Positions 1-9,923 of a stretch of DNA of 64,000 nucleotides are shown here, piece after piece (within the stretch, counting starts at the first letter, position 1; each line of letters opens with the position of its first letter). The position numbers and the translations under genes were made by a program. The stretch comes from an uncultured Paraglaciecola sp. (lineage in GTDB: Bacteria > Pseudomonadota > Gammaproteobacteria > Enterobacterales > Alteromonadaceae): the NCBI RefSeq assembly GCF_937123705.1, contig NZ_CAKZKO010000139.1, positions 186,001 through 250,000 of the forward strand. Direction: 5' to 3'. Under the pieces are notes generated by a model. The model saw only the letters and a list, made by a program, of their open reading frames with translations, was not told the DNA's origin and ran no database searches.

Positions 1-890
1 CCCTGTGGTCAATGTTAGGTCAAAGACCTGTTGATGTATTGTACTGGGAATCTTTTGGTCAAGGTTGGGCCACTGATATTACCCAGCAGTTACAATTAGA
101 AAACACCCGAGTGTTCAGTGCTGATTATGGTCAATTGCCTGATTTAACAGCGGTAAACTGCGACAATGACGTGGTATTTACTTGGAATGGCACCACATCG
201 GGCGCAAAAGTACCCAATGGCGATTGGATTGATGCTAACCGCCAAGGCCTAACATTTTGTGATGCCACCTCGGCTGTGTTTGCACAAAATATCGACTGGG
301 AAAAACTTGATGTGATCACCTACAGCTGGCAAAAAGTGCTAGGCGGTGAAGGTGGCCACGGTATGTTAATTTTAAGCCCACGAGCTGTGGAGCGCTTAGA
401 AAGTTATGTTCCCCCTCGCTCCTTACCAAAAATATTTCGTATGACACAAGCAGGCAAATTAATTGAAGGACTGTTTACAGGCGCCACTATTAACACCCCC
501 TCTATGTTATGTGTGGTGGATTACCTAGATGCACTACATTGGGTGGAGTCTATTGGCGGAGTGCCAGCAACCATCGCTATAGCAAATAAAAACCTAGCCA
601 CAATTGAGGCATTTGTAGCACAACACGATTGGATTGCGTTTTTAGTACAAGACTCAAAAATTCGCTCAAATAGCAGTGTTTGCTTAACCCTTGATTTAAC
701 CCCAGAGCAAGTCAATACACTTGCCCAATTGCTCGAAGCACATCAGGTAGCTTATGACATAGGATCATACCGAGATGCACCAGCAGGATTAAGAATTTGG
801 TGCGGCGCGACTGTTGAAAACCACAACCTCGAAGCGTTAATGCCTTGGATTGAATGGGCTTACCATAGTATTAAAAAGCAGATCCGCTAG
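1..890 (+). CDS. serC: Phosphoserine aminotransferase, 5' end cut by window
   Basis: PLP-dependent class V aminotransferase that converts 3-phosphohydroxypyruvate to phosphoserine in serine synthesis (cytosol). The frame is open from base 3: residues L-W-S precede the first ATG at 12 and match the family pattern (LWS-LLG-RPVDVL-WESFG), so the ATG at 12 is internal and the true start lies left of the window. The PLP lysine is in [13 protein letters not shown]. The wording resembles the group found in alphaproteobacteria and some marine gammaproteobacteria rather than the E. coli SerC. The 3' end at 890 is intact. Family assignment is firm; substrate is inferred. Confidence 0.85.
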   Translation, partial: LWSMLGQRPVDVLYWESFGQGWATDITQQLQLENTRVFSADYGQLPDLTAVNCDNDVVFTWNGTTSGAKVPNGDWIDANRQGLTFCDATSAVFAQNIDWEKLDVITYSWQKVLGGEGGHGMLILSPRAVERLESYVPPRSLPKIFRMTQAGKLIEGLFTGATINTPSMLCVVDYLDALHWVESIGGVPATIAIANKNLATIEAFVAQHDWIAFLVQDSKIRSNSSVCLTLDLTPEQVNTLAQLLEAHQVAYDIGSYRDAPAGLRIWCGATVENHNLEALMPWIEWAYHSIKKQIR

Positions 891-926
891 CACCCATCGG
901 GTTACTTAGCCTTATCTATGGGGGTA

Positions 927-1145
927 TTACCTAGCTCGCAAAAAGTCTTTATCCAGTGCGCCTGCTAGGTTTCGCAATTCGTAATCGAGCATCTCAGAAG
1001 TACGAGTTGCGCCTTGGGTTTTCGACATTTCGGCAATGGCGCTGATGATTAATGCTTCAAGTAGGTCGCCATGGTTAATATTTTCCTGATCCGCGTTTTC
1101 TAATGCATTGGCTATACATTGCTTAGCAATACTATATTTGCTCAT
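927..1145 (-). CDS. Small hypothetical protein, 72 aa
   Basis: Short, soluble, mostly helical protein (starts MSKYSIAKQCIANALENA). I do not recognise a family. A good ribosome site (AAGGAGAG) lies 6-7 bases before the ATG, which is the main reason to accept it as a gene. It faces serC tail-to-tail (36 bases between the stops) and lies 97 bases downstream of the acyl-CoA dehydrogenase gene on the same strand. No signal peptide or membrane segment. Confidence 0.6.
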   Translation of the reverse strand: MSKYSIAKQCIANALENADQENINHGDLLEALIISAIAEMSKTQGATRTSEMLDYELRNLAGALDKDFLRAR

Positions 1146-1242
1146 ACTGCTCTCCTTACTCTATCCACAAAATTGGATAACACAAATACTAATGAGGTTA
1201 GACATAAGGCCAGCTTATACCGGCCTTATTGAAAACTAGCAA

Positions 1243-2490
1243 TTAGTCTTTATTGCGTTCAAACTCACGCACTTCATTACGGCCCACTACCATGTGGTGC
1301 ACTTCATCTGGGCCATCGGCGAAACGTAAAGTACGTTGCCCTGCGTACATTGCAGACAGTGGTGACCACTGAGAAATACCCGTAGCGCCATGAAGCTGCA
1401 TGGATTGATCGATGATTTCGCATACCCGCTCTGGCACCATAGCTTTGATCATATGGATCCACATACGGGCTTCTTGATTGCCCAATACATCCATGGCTTT
1501 AGCCGCTTTAAGTACCATCATACGCATGGCTTCAATATCGATACGCATCTTCGAAATCACTTCGATATTTTTACCTAGCTGATACAGTTTTTTGCCAAAA
1601 GCTTCACGTGAAGTAGAACGCTCAAGTGCTAATTGCAACGCTTCTTCGGCCTGACCAATAGAACGCATACAGTGGTGAATTCGACCTGGACCTAAACGTA
1701 CTTGTGAAATCTCAAAACCACGACCTTCACCTAGCAGCATATTGGTTTTAGGTACGCGTACGTTTTCAAGTTTAATATGCATATGACCATGAGGTGCATG
1801 GTCGTGACCAAATACGTGCATAGGGCCAACAATAGTCACCCCTGGGGTGTCTAGTGGCACCAGTATTTGTGACTGTTGTTTATGAGTAGGCGCATCGGGG
1901 CTGGTTTTAACCATACAAATCATAATCTTACAGCGAGGATCGCCCGCACCAGAAATATAATATTTCTCGCCATTGATCACCCAATCGTCGCCGTCTTCAA
2001 CGGCTAAAGTGGTGATATTTTTGGCGTCAGAAGAGGCAACGTTAGGCTCTGTCATACCAAAGCAAGAACGTATTTCACCACGAAGCAGTGGCTCTAACCA
2101 TTTGGCCTTTTGTTCAGGCGTACCCACTCGCTCCAACACTTCCATATTGCCAGTATCGGGCGCAGAGCAGTTTAAGGTTTCCGAAGCTAACGGGGCTTTA
2201 CCCAATTCTACAGCGATGTAAGCGTAATCTAAGTTTGACAATCCTTCACCGGTATCAGCATCTGGCAAGAAAAAATTCCAAAGACCCGCTTCTTTGGCTT
2301 TGTTTTTAGCCCCTTCAAGTAATTCCATTTGGCGGTCAGAATAGCTCCAACGATCAGCTAGGCTCTCACCAATGGAATAAAACTCTTCTTGGATGGGAAG
2401 AACATTCTCTTCAATGTGTTTTTTTACCGCAAGAAAAAGCGGACGTACTTGTTCTGACATGCGTAAATCATTTAAGTCTTCAGTGGACAT
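1243..2490 (-). CDS. Acyl-CoA dehydrogenase family protein
   Basis: FAD-dependent acyl-CoA dehydrogenase, 415 aa from the chosen start. Visible landmarks: central beta-domain motif CFGMTEPNVASSDA, FAD/substrate region INGEKYYISGAGDP, C-terminal helical part with QMHGATGIS-like QLHGATGISQWSPL and RFADGPDEVHH. The pattern is closest to the ACAD10/11-like or long-chain group. The ATG at 2490 (MSTEDLNDL) is chosen because AAGGAAG precedes it; the frame is open upstream to 2565, but those codons lack a ribosome site. It stands alone, with no other beta-oxidation genes beside it. Confidence 0.85.
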   Translation of the reverse strand: MSTEDLNDLRMSEQVRPLFLAVKKHIEENVLPIQEEFYSIGESLADRWSYSDRQMELLEGAKNKAKEAGLWNFFLPDADTGEGLSNLDYAYIAVELGKAPLASETLNCSAPDTGNMEVLERVGTPEQKAKWLEPLLRGEIRSCFGMTEPNVASSDAKNITTLAVEDGDDWVINGEKYYISGAGDPRCKIMICMVKTSPDAPTHKQQSQILVPLDTPGVTIVGPMHVFGHDHAPHGHMHIKLENVRVPKTNMLLGEGRGFEISQVRLGPGRIHHCMRSIGQAEEALQLALERSTSREAFGKKLYQLGKNIEVISKMRIDIEAMRMMVLKAAKAMDVLGNQEARMWIHMIKAMVPERVCEIIDQSMQLHGATGISQWSPLSAMYAGQRTLRFADGPDEVHHMVVGRNEVREFERNKD

Positions 2491-2608
2491 ATTTGCTTCC
2501 TTAAAATGTGGGGAAATCTTAGGTGTTTGAATTAAATCATTGGAAATATAATAGTTGAATGGCACATTAAAGTATTATTGTTTGTGGTTATGGTGTGTAA
2601 TAAATTAA

Positions 2609-3010
2609 CTATTTTCGGCAATGATAAGTGAGCGCCAAATAGATGAATTGTTTCACAACATCAGTCGCTATGGGTTGATCGCTATCAAATAACACCCCAC
2701 GATTTTTATTATATTTTAAATGTGGATAGGCCACTTGAAACTCTGCCACTAAATTGGTTTGACAGTGTACATACAAACCGTATTCAGTTGCATTAGACTT
2801 AGGGCGAGATAACCTTAATGTAGTGCCTGATTTAGGTTGCTTTGTTACATAACTGGGTGAATCCCACTTTATACATTCTTCTAGCTCGCCTATTTGCTCA
2901 TTCTGTTGTGCAATTTCAAAAACCCATTTTCGAATGGTTAACAGGCATTTTTTAATTGGAGAAGGATATTGCGCAAATACCTGCTGAACCTCGGCACTGT
3001 TAAATTCCAT
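2609..3010 (-). CDS. DUF1801 domain protein
   Basis: About 133 aa. Resembles the DUF1801/YdhG-like family (conserved IKWDSPSY and the later hydrophobic strands), small cytosolic proteins of unknown biochemical role. ATG at 3010 overlaps the stop of the FAD monooxygenase gene (TGATG), with a strong GGAGG upstream; a GTG one codon earlier is possible. It is therefore the last gene of the operon running adaptor, RND pump, monooxygenase, DUF1801. No catalytic residues can be named. Confidence 0.7.
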   Translation of the reverse strand: MEFNSAEVQQVFAQYPSPIKKCLLTIRKWVFEIAQQNEQIGELEECIKWDSPSYVTKQPKSGTTLRLSRPKSNATEYGLYVHCQTNLVAEFQVAYPHLKYNKNRGVLFDSDQPIATDVVKQFIYLALTYHCRK

Positions 3011-4221
3011 CACACATACCTCCTTTGTTCTAACTGCTTAACAATATTGTACCCATAAATATCGTCAAGCTGGTTAGCCGCCAGAAGGTCGCTTAATCCA
3101 ACGTTTGCCAGCCCTGAAAGTACCGCCAGTTTAGCGCGCCCCAAAGATGAGTTCATATGATACAAAGCAGCGTTTTTTCTAGCCTTAAGTTGAATATAGC
3201 GAGTGCGCTTTAAACGCAAGTTTTGATAATCTTGTAGTGCAGCCTGAGTGCTTTTTGCAAATACCAAACAATGTGCCAGAGCATAACTATCTTCTATGGC
3301 CATCGCTGCTCCTTGGGCTAAAAATGGCAACATGGGATGGCACGCATCTCCCAGTAAAGCAACCTTGCCATCTACCCACTGTGCCAAGGGCTTTCTGTCA
3401 TATAAGGCCCATAAAAAACAACTGTCTGTAGCGCTTAAAAGCTCTGTGACTTCGGGGTGCCATCCATTAAAAGCTTGTTGTAGTTCATTAATATTTCCTG
3501 GTTCATTCCACGATTCTTTGTGCCAATTTGCTCGTTCTTGCACAGCTACAAAGTTCACCAACTCGCCGCCACGTAAATAATAGCTAACAAAATGTTTATT
3601 AGGCCCCACCCACAAATTGGCATTGGGTTTGATTAAGCCTTTGGGGAGCTTGTTAGCCGCAATCACACCGCGCCAAGCCACTTGTCCGGTAAAATCTGCA
3701 GGCGATGGCCCTAGCATACTGCCTTGGATTGTCGATTTAATGCCATCCGCTGCAATCAGAAGTTCGGCTTCTAAACAGCGGTCATTTTTCATCTTAATCT
3801 TAAGCTTTTCACTAGACTGCTCATAACTTTGTACCTCTTGCCCTAAGTGAATACTTACTTTTAGCTGTTCACAGGCTTCAAGCAAAATCGTATGTAAATC
3901 AAAGCGATGAATATGCAGATAATCCGCTGAAAACTTATGTGTGGCAGCATCACCTAGAGGGACAGAAAAGTAGTGTTTGCCCGTTTTATAGTGGCGCATC
4001 ACGGCTGCAGTAGGACGAAAGGCTTTGGTTTTGACTGTATCGGCTATACCAAGTGCTTGCAGCACATGCATGGCGTTAGAGCTAAGCTGTAAACCTGCCC
4101 CCACTTCGGTTAACTTTTGAGTTTGCTCATAAACAGTGACCTTAAAGCCACGTTTTGCCAGCGCCAAAGCGGCGCACAAACCACCTATTCCTGCACCTGC
4201 AATGACAATATTTTTACTCAT
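3010..4221 (-). CDS. FAD-dependent monooxygenase (aromatic hydroxylase type)
   Basis: Class A flavoprotein monooxygenase, 403 aa. The N-terminal FAD-binding GxGxxG lies at residues 9-14, the DG motif (AADGIKS) at 158-164, and the GD motif (GDACHPMLP) at 291 onward. Family members use NAD(P)H and O2 to hydroxylate aromatic or polyketide-like substrates (salicylate hydroxylase, 3-hydroxybenzoate 6-hydroxylase, TetX-like). Its ATG overlaps the RND pump stop (TAATG), so it is translationally coupled to an efflux pump. That arrangement suggests, but does not prove, that it modifies a compound handled by the pump. Confidence 0.85.
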   Translation of the reverse strand: MSKNIVIAGAGIGGLCAALALAKRGFKVTVYEQTQKLTEVGAGLQLSSNAMHVLQALGIADTVKTKAFRPTAAVMRHYKTGKHYFSVPLGDAATHKFSADYLHIHRFDLHTILLEACEQLKVSIHLGQEVQSYEQSSEKLKIKMKNDRCLEAELLIAADGIKSTIQGSMLGPSPADFTGQVAWRGVIAANKLPKGLIKPNANLWVGPNKHFVSYYLRGGELVNFVAVQERANWHKESWNEPGNINELQQAFNGWHPEVTELLSATDSCFLWALYDRKPLAQWVDGKVALLGDACHPMLPFLAQGAAMAIEDSYALAHCLVFAKSTQAALQDYQNLRLKRTRYIQLKARKNAALYHMNSSLGRAKLAVLSGLANVGLSDLLAANQLDDIYGYNIVKQLEQRRYV

Positions 4222-7200
4222 TACAGTTGTTTCTGCGCCGCTTCAATCTCTAGATTTAGGCGTTTTTCTTCATCGGCTTTAGGGCGCGTAAAACGCGCTA
4301 AAGCGTAATACAACACTGGGGTTAAAAATAGCGTAAATACCACCGCCAAACCTAATCCACCAAATACCACCCAGCCAATAGCATTGCGTGCTTCTGCTCC
4401 CGCGCCTGTGGATAATATAAGGGGCAGGCCACCTAAGATAGTCGACACCAAGGTCATCATAATTGGACGTAACCGTACCCTACCCGCTTCAATAATGGCT
4501 TGTTTCACGTCCATACCAGCATCACGAAGTTGATTGGCAAACTCCACCAGCAAAATAGAGTTTTTGGCTAATAGCCCAATCAACATCACTAAACCTATTT
4601 GTGAATAAATATTGACGGATGTACCCGTAAAATACAGGGCATATATGGCCGCGGCAATGCCAAAAGGAACGGTTAACATCACCACAAATGCGCTGTTAAA
4701 ACTTTCAAATTGCGCGGCCAGCACTAACATCACGATCAAAAATGCAAGTACATAGGTCAACATCACTTGTTGATTGGTTTCTTGGAAGGTTTGTGCTTCA
4801 CCCAAAAATACTACACCTATACCCGTTGGCAAAGTGCTGTTAGCCAATGCGCGAATGCCAGTAACCGCTTGCTCTATGGTCACCTCGGCAGGTAAGTCCA
4901 TTTCTAGTTCAATGGCGCGGCGCTGCGCGTGACGCTCTAGTTCTGCTGCCACACCTTCTTCGGTTACATAAGCCACGCTTGAAAGCGGCACTAGGTTACC
5001 TTTGCTCGAGCTGACGTATAAATTTAGAATGCTGTTGGGATCGAGTGAATTACGGTTACTGGCCTGTAAGATAATCGGCACCGCCTGATCATTCACATTT
5101 AAGTCAACAATATCATCACCGTTAATGGCCGCACGTAGGGTGCGTGATACATCATCAAAGGCCACACCTAATTCTTCTGCGCGACGCCGGTCGATACTTA
5201 CTCTTAGCTGTGGTTGAGTAGGTTCGTATGAAATTTTGACCTTGCCTAGCTCGGGTAGTGTGTCTTCAATTTGTTTTGAAAAGTCGAGGGCGGCTTGGTA
5301 AATATCTAAATAATTATCACCCGTAAGTGCCATTTCAAAACCGCCACCAAAACCTCTTAAATTCAAACTATTACTGCCAAACGCACGGCCCGGTGCGCCT
5401 GCTACTTGGGATAACATAGGGCGAAGTTCATTGATGATCTGCTGCTGCGAACGCTCTCTGTCTTCCCATTTGGTTAATGGTACTGTGATAAACAAGATAT
5501 TAGGATCCCATCTGCCTACTGCTGTGTACAGCGAGGCTATCTCGCCTTGGTTAATATTGGGTAGTAACAACTCTTCGGTTTTTAAGGCTTGTCTGTCCAT
5601 AAAATTAATGCCTGTGCCATCGGGGCCACGGGCAAATATACGGATCACGCCTCTATCTTCTGGCGGCAACAGCTCGTTATCTAGCTGATTAAATAGGTAG
5701 TAAGCGCCCACTGCCACAAGCGAACAAGCTATGACCACAGCAACCGAATATCTTAAAACAAAGTGCAATGAACGTTCATAACCGCTAACACACGCCATGC
5801 CAAAACGGGCTAATAAACCAGCCTGCTTTTGTTTCGATACATCAATTGCGGGGATTTTAGCGGTCAGTGCAGGCACTAATGACAAAGCCACAAAAGAAGA
5901 AATAATCACACTGCCGGCCAATACGCCGCCAAACTCTCTGAACAATCGCCCAGCCGTTGAAGGCAAAAACGAAATGGGCACAAACACTGCTACTAAAACG
6001 GCTGTGGTGGCAATTACAGCAAAAAACACTTCACGGGTACCAATGACGGCTGCGGCTCTGGCGCCCATACCTGCGGCTCTGCGGCGCTGAATATTTTCAG
6101 ATACCACTATGGCATCGTCTACAATCAATCCGGTTGCCAGCACCAAGGCCAACAAGGTTAAAATATTTACTGAAAAACCAAGTACCCAAAGAATGGCCAA
6201 CGAGCCAATTAACGACACCGGAATAGCCAAAGCCGGTATTAAGGTGGCTCTAAACTTGCCAATAAATACCAGCAAGGTCAGGATAACTAAGCCAATGGTC
6301 AATACCAAAGATTGCAACACTTCGTCGACTGAATCGCGAATAAATTCGGCATCGTCTGAAGTGACTGTCATTTCCAAGTCGGGAAAGCGTTGCCGTAAAC
6401 CATCCACCATAGCTAACACTTCATCGGAAATTTCAATGGTGTTAGAGCGGGCTTGTCTTATCACGCCCACGCCTATAACTGGCTTACCATCTAAACGTAC
6501 TATGCTGCGTAAATCAGCGGGACCAAAATATACGCTGGCTACATCACCCACTTTAACGTCACCTGAAATAACAATGTCACGCACGTCTTGTTCGTTTACT
6601 GAGGTGGCATCCGCACGCACTATTAGCTGATGATCAGTAGAACGAATACTGCCAGCAGGCACATCAAAAGGGGCGGTGCGAAGGGCATTGGCTACATCAG
6701 AAATAGACAACTGAAAACTGGTCAGTCGCAAGTTATCTACGCTCACCCGCAACACCCGTTGCCGATCGCCATCGAGGCGCACATCAGCAACTCCCGGTAC
6801 ATTTAAAAATAATGGTGCTAAGTCAGTTTCGACTATATCGGTGAGGGTTTCTAAGTCGTATTTTTCACTTGAAACCGCAATATTTACCACGCTTTGTGCG
6901 TCGTTGTCGGCTTTAACTATGGATACTTGTTCTACTTCTTCCGGCAATCTTCGCTGAATGCGGGCTACAGATTCACGGGTTTCATTGGCCGCATCTTCGA
7001 TATCGATACCGGGGCGAAATTCCACACGAATGCGACTATTGCCTTCTTCACTTTGGGCGCGAATGGCTTTAACGCCGCTGACTCTGGCGACAGCGCCTTC
7101 GAGTCGACTCGTGACTTCAGTGTCTACGGTTTCAGGGGCCGCACCTGGATAGTTAGCGCTTACGGTGATGATGGGCCTGTCGACATCTGGCAACTCGCGC

Positions 7201-7325
7201 ACTTCTAAGGCATAAAAGGCGGCAATACCTGCAGTGACTATCAGTAGATTTAAGACTAAAATCAGTACCGGTCTGCGGATCGATAATGAGGGTAAGTCAT
7301 CTTTGAATAAGTTATTTTTAAACAC
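4221..7325 (-). CDS. RND efflux pump, inner-membrane subunit
   Basis: AcrB/MexB-type proton-driven transporter of 1034 aa, the usual length. Transmembrane helix 1 is at about residues 19-37; the large periplasmic loops follow; the proton-relay aspartates are D403-D404 in GLIVDDAIVV; a second membrane half follows with the pattern IGLVMLIGLLAKNSILLVEFAN. The start is a GTG overlapping the adaptor gene's TAG (TAGTG). No outer-membrane TolC partner is in the window, so it probably uses one encoded elsewhere. Substrate unknown; sequence style is of the HAE1 group. Confidence 0.92.
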   Translation of the reverse strand: MFKNNLFKDDLPSLSIRRPVLILVLNLLIVTAGIAAFYALEVRELPDVDRPIITVSANYPGAAPETVDTEVTSRLEGAVARVSGVKAIRAQSEEGNSRIRVEFRPGIDIEDAANETRESVARIQRRLPEEVEQVSIVKADNDAQSVVNIAVSSEKYDLETLTDIVETDLAPLFLNVPGVADVRLDGDRQRVLRVSVDNLRLTSFQLSISDVANALRTAPFDVPAGSIRSTDHQLIVRADATSVNEQDVRDIVISGDVKVGDVASVYFGPADLRSIVRLDGKPVIGVGVIRQARSNTIEISDEVLAMVDGLRQRFPDLEMTVTSDDAEFIRDSVDEVLQSLVLTIGLVILTLLVFIGKFRATLIPALAIPVSLIGSLAILWVLGFSVNILTLLALVLATGLIVDDAIVVSENIQRRRAAGMGARAAAVIGTREVFFAVIATTAVLVAVFVPISFLPSTAGRLFREFGGVLAGSVIISSFVALSLVPALTAKIPAIDVSKQKQAGLLARFGMACVSGYERSLHFVLRYSVAVVIACSLVAVGAYYLFNQLDNELLPPEDRGVIRIFARGPDGTGINFMDRQALKTEELLLPNINQGEIASLYTAVGRWDPNILFITVPLTKWEDRERSQQQIINELRPMLSQVAGAPGRAFGSNSLNLRGFGGGFEMALTGDNYLDIYQAALDFSKQIEDTLPELGKVKISYEPTQPQLRVSIDRRRAEELGVAFDDVSRTLRAAINGDDIVDLNVNDQAVPIILQASNRNSLDPNSILNLYVSSSKGNLVPLSSVAYVTEEGVAAELERHAQRRAIELEMDLPAEVTIEQAVTGIRALANSTLPTGIGVVFLGEAQTFQETNQQVMLTYVLAFLIVMLVLAAQFESFNSAFVVMLTVPFGIAAAIYALYFTGTSVNIYSQIGLVMLIGLLAKNSILLVEFANQLRDAGMDVKQAIIEAGRVRLRPIMMTLVSTILGGLPLILSTGAGAEARNAIGWVVFGGLGLAVVFTLFLTPVLYYALARFTRPKADEEKRLNLEIEAAQKQL

Positions 7326-8389
7326 TAGTCTGACGCCTTTTGTTTTGAGCTGGCATTTTTATCTAACTTGTTCTGAATATTTAACGCTTGGGAGTCGCGC
7401 AGCCCTTGGATCCCTTCGGTAATTAAGGTTTGGCCATCACTTAAATTACCCGTCACTAAAATTCGACCTCTTAATCGTTGCGCTATTTGTACATCAACCC
7501 GTTTCGCTTTGTTATCTTGTGCCAACCACACAAAAGCTCCATTTGCGCCCCAAGATAACGCAGCCTCGGGGATAGCCACATACATTTCACCGCGCACATC
7601 TAGTGAGACTCTAAAGCTCATCCCAGGACGGTATTGATCGTTTTGATTATTAAGCAAGGCGCGGGCCCTAATAGTTCTATCTTGAGTACTCACGCGAGAG
7701 TCAATTTCAACCACTTGGGCAGGTAACAGGGTCATTCTGTCAGTCCAAGGTTGCAACTCCACCTGAGGCTTTTCAATCAAATAAGACACAGCCAATTCAG
7801 GGGCGACAAAATTGACAAAAAGTTCCTTTCTATCATCTAAAGTGGTGATTTGCGTTTGCGGCGTGATGCGGTCGCCCACTTCTACCTCTGTTAACCCCAC
7901 TATACCGTCAAAAGGTGCCCTAACTAATCTGTCTGCTTTGTTTTTCTTTGCCTCGAGTAAGCTAACTTCGGCCAATCTATAGGCTGTGGTGGCGTCATCC
8001 ACTTCTCGTTCGGTCACTGCCCCCTGCTTAAGACTGCGCTTTACACGTTGCAGATTGCGTTTGGCATCTTCGAGTTCAATTTCTGCTCGCTGCATATTAA
8101 CGTCTTGCAGGCGGCTATCTAAGGTAACCAGTACTTCACCTTTCTTGACGGCCTGACCAGGCGCAAACTGTATGGCAGTAACCTCATCTGAAACACTTGC
8201 AAAAAGCGTGACAGAACGCTTTGCTTGGGCCGTACCTACCGCCTCGATTTGAGTGGTTTCATATTCAAAATTTAAACGATCAACCATCACTATTCGGGGG
8301 CGATCGGCTCCACGAGATTGAGCGGAAACTGGCTGAGAGAAATAAAACCAACCTAATAAAACCAAAAAAATGAATAAATGCGACGACAT
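7325..8389 (-). CDS. RND efflux periplasmic adaptor (membrane fusion protein)
   Basis: 354 aa with an N-terminal signal segment (MSSHLFIFLVLLGWFYF), then the typical adaptor order: barrel-sandwich hybrid (VTLFASVSDEVTAIQFAPGQ.VKKGEVLVTLD), alpha-hairpin coiled coil at about 110-160, second lipoyl half (RAPFDGIVGLTEVEVGD), and beta-barrel/membrane-proximal part. First gene of the four-gene operon. No regulator gene sits beside it. The upstream 200 bases (8390-8589) would hold its promoter. Confidence 0.9.
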   Translation of the reverse strand: MSSHLFIFLVLLGWFYFSQPVSAQSRGADRPRIVMVDRLNFEYETTQIEAVGTAQAKRSVTLFASVSDEVTAIQFAPGQAVKKGEVLVTLDSRLQDVNMQRAEIELEDAKRNLQRVKRSLKQGAVTEREVDDATTAYRLAEVSLLEAKKNKADRLVRAPFDGIVGLTEVEVGDRITPQTQITTLDDRKELFVNFVAPELAVSYLIEKPQVELQPWTDRMTLLPAQVVEIDSRVSTQDRTIRARALLNNQNDQYRPGMSFRVSLDVRGEMYVAIPEAALSWGANGAFVWLAQDNKAKRVDVQIAQRLRGRILVTGNLSDGQTLITEGIQGLRDSQALNIQNKLDKNASSKQKASD

Positions 8390-8517
8390 ATTTGTGAGGG
8401 TCCCTGAGTAATGACAAACCTGAAAAGTGTTATGACAACAAATAACGTATATTGGTCGGTTTTTCTATAAATATATTTAGGGTCTGTTGCACTTTGCTGA
8501 ATGATTGCGCAGCAGCC

Positions 8518-8535
8518 CCTAAAGTTTACTTTAGG
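8518..8535. repeat. Perfect 7-bp inverted repeat, 4-base loop
   Basis: CCTAAAG-TTTA-CTTTAGG in the intergenic region between the divergent adaptor and DUF1439 genes. It lies about 55 bases upstream of the GTG at 8590. It may be an operator or the 5' hairpin of that transcript; there is no T-run, so a terminator is unlikely. Confidence 0.4.
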
Positions 8536-8589
8536 AACAAAGCCAAAATGCTACTATGTCCTTGATGTAATTTTATAAGGAGTAAAGTT

Positions 8590-9114
8590 GTGTTTAAAAA
8601 AATAATTCTAATTGTTGTTAGTTTTGCTATGAGTATCTCAGCTGTATCTTCTCAAATGAATAGCACAGTTCAAGTTATAAAAATAAACACGCTCAACCAA
8701 ACATTGGCAAAACAGTTTCCAATAGAAAAGTCTTTTCAAGGAATTGCTGCAACATTTTCTAATGCCAAAGTACTTTTAGATCCATTAGAACATTCAATAG
8801 AATTGCAACTGACTGCTACTTCAATGAATCAAGGTGAAGATTTTAGCGCCACCCTAATATTTACGGGTGATCTGCAATATCATTCTTTTTCAGAGTCTTA
8901 TATTTTTGAAAATTTGCAATTAGACAGTTTTAAGATAGAAAACGACACCTTTGCCAACTCTGCTCCTTTAATAAAATCGATAAAACAAAGTTTAATCAAT
9001 GATTTCGACGATTTAGTCTTAATTCGTATTGATGATTTGGATAGTTTTATCCCGAGACACCCCGCAGCTAACATTAAAATATATACAGGGCAATTGAAAC
9101 TAATTTGGAAATGA
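8590..9114 (+). CDS. DUF1439-like exported protein
   Basis: 174 aa with a signal peptide (KKIILIVVSFAMSISAVSS). After cleavage the pattern (NQTLAKQFPIEKSFQGI, then a strand-rich middle, then LIDxxPxY-like C-terminus) resembles the DUF1439/YceB family of periplasmic or lipid-anchored proteins with an SRPBCC/BPI-like lipid-binding fold; no lipobox cysteine is present here. Start is GTG, supported by AAGGAG 9 bases upstream. Function unknown. It is transcribed away from the RND operon and ahead of the cupredoxin operon, with a 118-base gap. Confidence 0.6.
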   Translation: MFKKIILIVVSFAMSISAVSSQMNSTVQVIKINTLNQTLAKQFPIEKSFQGIAATFSNAKVLLDPLEHSIELQLTATSMNQGEDFSATLIFTGDLQYHSFSESYIFENLQLDSFKIENDTFANSAPLIKSIKQSLINDFDDLVLIRIDDLDSFIPRHPAANIKIYTGQLKLIWK

Positions 9115-9232
9115 CAAAAACCAATGCAAACGTATCTAAAATTTAAAGGTTTTGTTAGATTGTTATAACTAATTGTATTTATATGTGATTTATATGTTTT
9201 TGAGTTTTTCCGGAGCAAAAAGAACGAGTACG

Positions 9233-9919
9233 ATGAATGCATCAATATTTGCTTCGAAGTTGAGCTTTGGGGTTAAATTAACGTTCAAAAACTGTCTTTG
9301 GATTGTTTTTATGATGGGCTGCAGTAAGGTATTCGCCGAATCAATTCGGGTTGTAGATCAATTTGGCAACCCCGTTGAAAATGCTGTTATTAGTTTTAAT
9401 GAAGACGCTCAAAACACGCCAGATATCTCCGACATAGCCGTAATGGATCAAGTCAACGTACAATTTTCTCCAGAAGTATTAGTCATTCAAAAAAATCAGC
9501 AAGTCTCTTTTCCAAATAGCGACAATACCCGTCACCATATCTATAGCTTTTCTAAACCCAAACCCTTTGAAATAAAAATGTATCACGGTGGGGAATCAAA
9601 ACAGTTAGCTTTTGAGCAATCCGGCATAGTTGTTCTAGGATGCAACATTCATGACCAAATGATTGGTTATATCTATGTTGCTGAAAATGAAAACACCGCC
9701 ATTACCAACAAACTAGGTATTGCACAAATCCCTAAAGCCGACATGCAAATTAAGCTTTGGCACCCAAGGTTATCTACAAATAAAATAACAAGGCAAGAAA
9801 TTCAATTGCCAACAGTAATCACCGAGTCCCCTTTTTCTATTCAACTCACATTAGTTGAAGAAGTATTGCCTAAGAAACAAAACACCTTTAAGTCCAAAAA
9901 ATCTTGGAAGAGGAAATAA
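9233..9919 (+). CDS. Periplasmic cupredoxin-like protein
   Basis: 228 aa from ATG 9233, chosen because it gives a normal signal peptide ending at VFA-ES; upstream codons start only at a TTG (9173). The mature part has a plastocyanin-like fold with likely type-1 copper ligands: a histidine in TRHHIYSF and the C-H-M set in LGCNIHDQMIGYIYV. In marine gammaproteobacteria such proteins are often labelled 'methylamine utilization protein', without evidence for that role. The C-terminus is basic (ends KKSWKRK). It is the first gene of an operon with an EAL phosphodiesterase, DUF3034 protein and globin, which hints at redox or gas sensing. Confidence 0.75.
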   Translation: MNASIFASKLSFGVKLTFKNCLWIVFMMGCSKVFAESIRVVDQFGNPVENAVISFNEDAQNTPDISDIAVMDQVNVQFSPEVLVIQKNQQVSFPNSDNTRHHIYSFSKPKPFEIKMYHGGESKQLAFEQSGIVVLGCNIHDQMIGYIYVAENENTAITNKLGIAQIPKADMQIKLWHPRLSTNKITRQEIQLPTVITESPFSIQLTLVEEVLPKKQNTFKSKKSWKRK

Positions 9920-9923
9920 ATAG

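Noticed and set aside
8480..8490. GGGTCTGTTGC, similar to the ends of some IS6-type insertion sequences
   Set aside because: No transposase, no matching second end and no target duplication in the neighbourhood.
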